Below the pieces are notes generated by a model. The model saw nothing but the letters and a program-made list of their open reading frames with translations, had not been told where the DNA came from and did not search any database. A DNA stretch of 64,000 nucleotides from Lepisosteus oculatus. Its lineage: Eukaryota > Chordata > Actinopteri > Semionotiformes > Lepisosteidae. The stretch is taken from the NCBI RefSeq assembly GCF_040954835.1, contig NC_090698.1, positions 50,044,284 to 50,108,283 on the forward strand, written 5' to 3'. Every line of letters begins with the position of its first letter. Positions within the stretch are counted from its first letter, which is position 1. Positions 63,401 through 64,000 of the stretch are shown piece by piece. The position numbers were made by a program, and so were the translations under genes.

Positions 63401-64000
63401 TAAAACCTGTTGTAATCATAAACAATCATTTAATTTTCTAGGGGCTCAACTGCTTGGTTGTAAATACACTCCAATAACTTTGATTGTTACTTGAATTTCT
63501 GTGAAGTTCATTCATGTTCTTAATGTAAAAATAACTTTATAACTTTGAACAAAGAAGCCAATGAACTCAAATAGGTATGTACAATATAACTCCATTTTTA
63601 ATATACCTTAATTCTTTGTTGGTGCAGCAGTTTCATAAACTACGACAGCTGTACTACCCTTCATGGTTTTTTTCTTCTGAACACTGTGGTTACTCTGTAC
63701 ACTGTTTTTAAAGAGATGCAAATTGCTAACCTGAAAACAGAACTAAATAGACCTGTGTCTTAGGATAAAAATGGTTCCCAGTTGCTTCTAATGACCACAT
63801 CCCACACAAAGAAGTAGCTTTGACAAAAACATGCCCCAGACCACAAGGAAACATCTGTCAATGAGAGCACCTGCCTCACTGTTAGGCTTGTTACCTAGTA
63901 ACCAAACACATTCTTACACTGTGGAGGAAAAGCAAAATGCAGTCATACTCTGTATACATACTCTGACTAGTACCTATTAATACAATTGTGATTTCCAAAA
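63401..64000. other. Intergenic, nothing recognised
   Basis: No exon or repeat identified up to the window end. Confidence 0.4.

Noticed and set aside
42849..64000. IARS1 exons, the gene expected upstream of SPTLC1 in mammals
   Set aside because: No class-I aminoacyl-tRNA synthetase motif or matching exon was seen on either strand; it may lie outside the window or elsewhere.

Overview
The window is vertebrate nuclear DNA. It is AT-rich, split by introns and littered with SINE, LINE and Tc1 debris; there is no prokaryotic gene arrangement. The repeats are 5S-rRNA-headed SINE3/Deu-type SINEs ending in AAGCGCTATATAA plus ATT repeats, DANA-like tRNA-type SINEs, CR1-like LINEs and Tc1 transposons. 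This mix points to a fish, most likely a ray-finned fish. A non-teleost lineage such as gar is possible, but I infer that from repeat style and cannot prove it here.

The one complete host gene is SPTLC1, serine palmitoyltransferase long-chain base subunit 1, on the minus strand from the ATG at 40,781 to the stop at 26,550. Fifteen coding exons join in frame at consensus GT-AG sites and give a 472-residue protein, one residue shorter than human. Its promoter (40,782-40,860) carries an E-box, an NRF1-like palindrome and a YY1-type start context. Its 3' UTR probably runs to a poly(A) signal at 25,100-25,105.

The left third (1-19,644) has no recognisable exon and is probably the start of a very long first intron. 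At 19,645-19,738 (minus) there is a candidate first coding exon: a 31-codon signal-peptide-like reading frame ending at a good splice donor, with a consensus CRE and a CTCF-like site upstream. In mammals ROR2 lies directly downstream of SPTLC1 on the same strand, so ROR2 exon 1 is the best guess, held at moderate confidence.

The right third (40,860-64,000) is gene-poor. It starts with an apparently young, complete Tc1 element (41,229-42,846) about 450 bp upstream of the SPTLC1 start. Its terminal repeats are nearly identical and its transposase frame is open, but a four-residue in-frame gap removes the catalytic glutamate. Beyond it are SINE, CR1 and older Tc1 remnants and two unexplained blocks that look richer in G+C (57.0-57.8 kb and 61.9-63.1 kb). 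I found no new multi-gene system. The most interesting points are the catalytically broken but open Tc1, the fully resolved SPTLC1 structure and the candidate ROR2 promoter and first exon.
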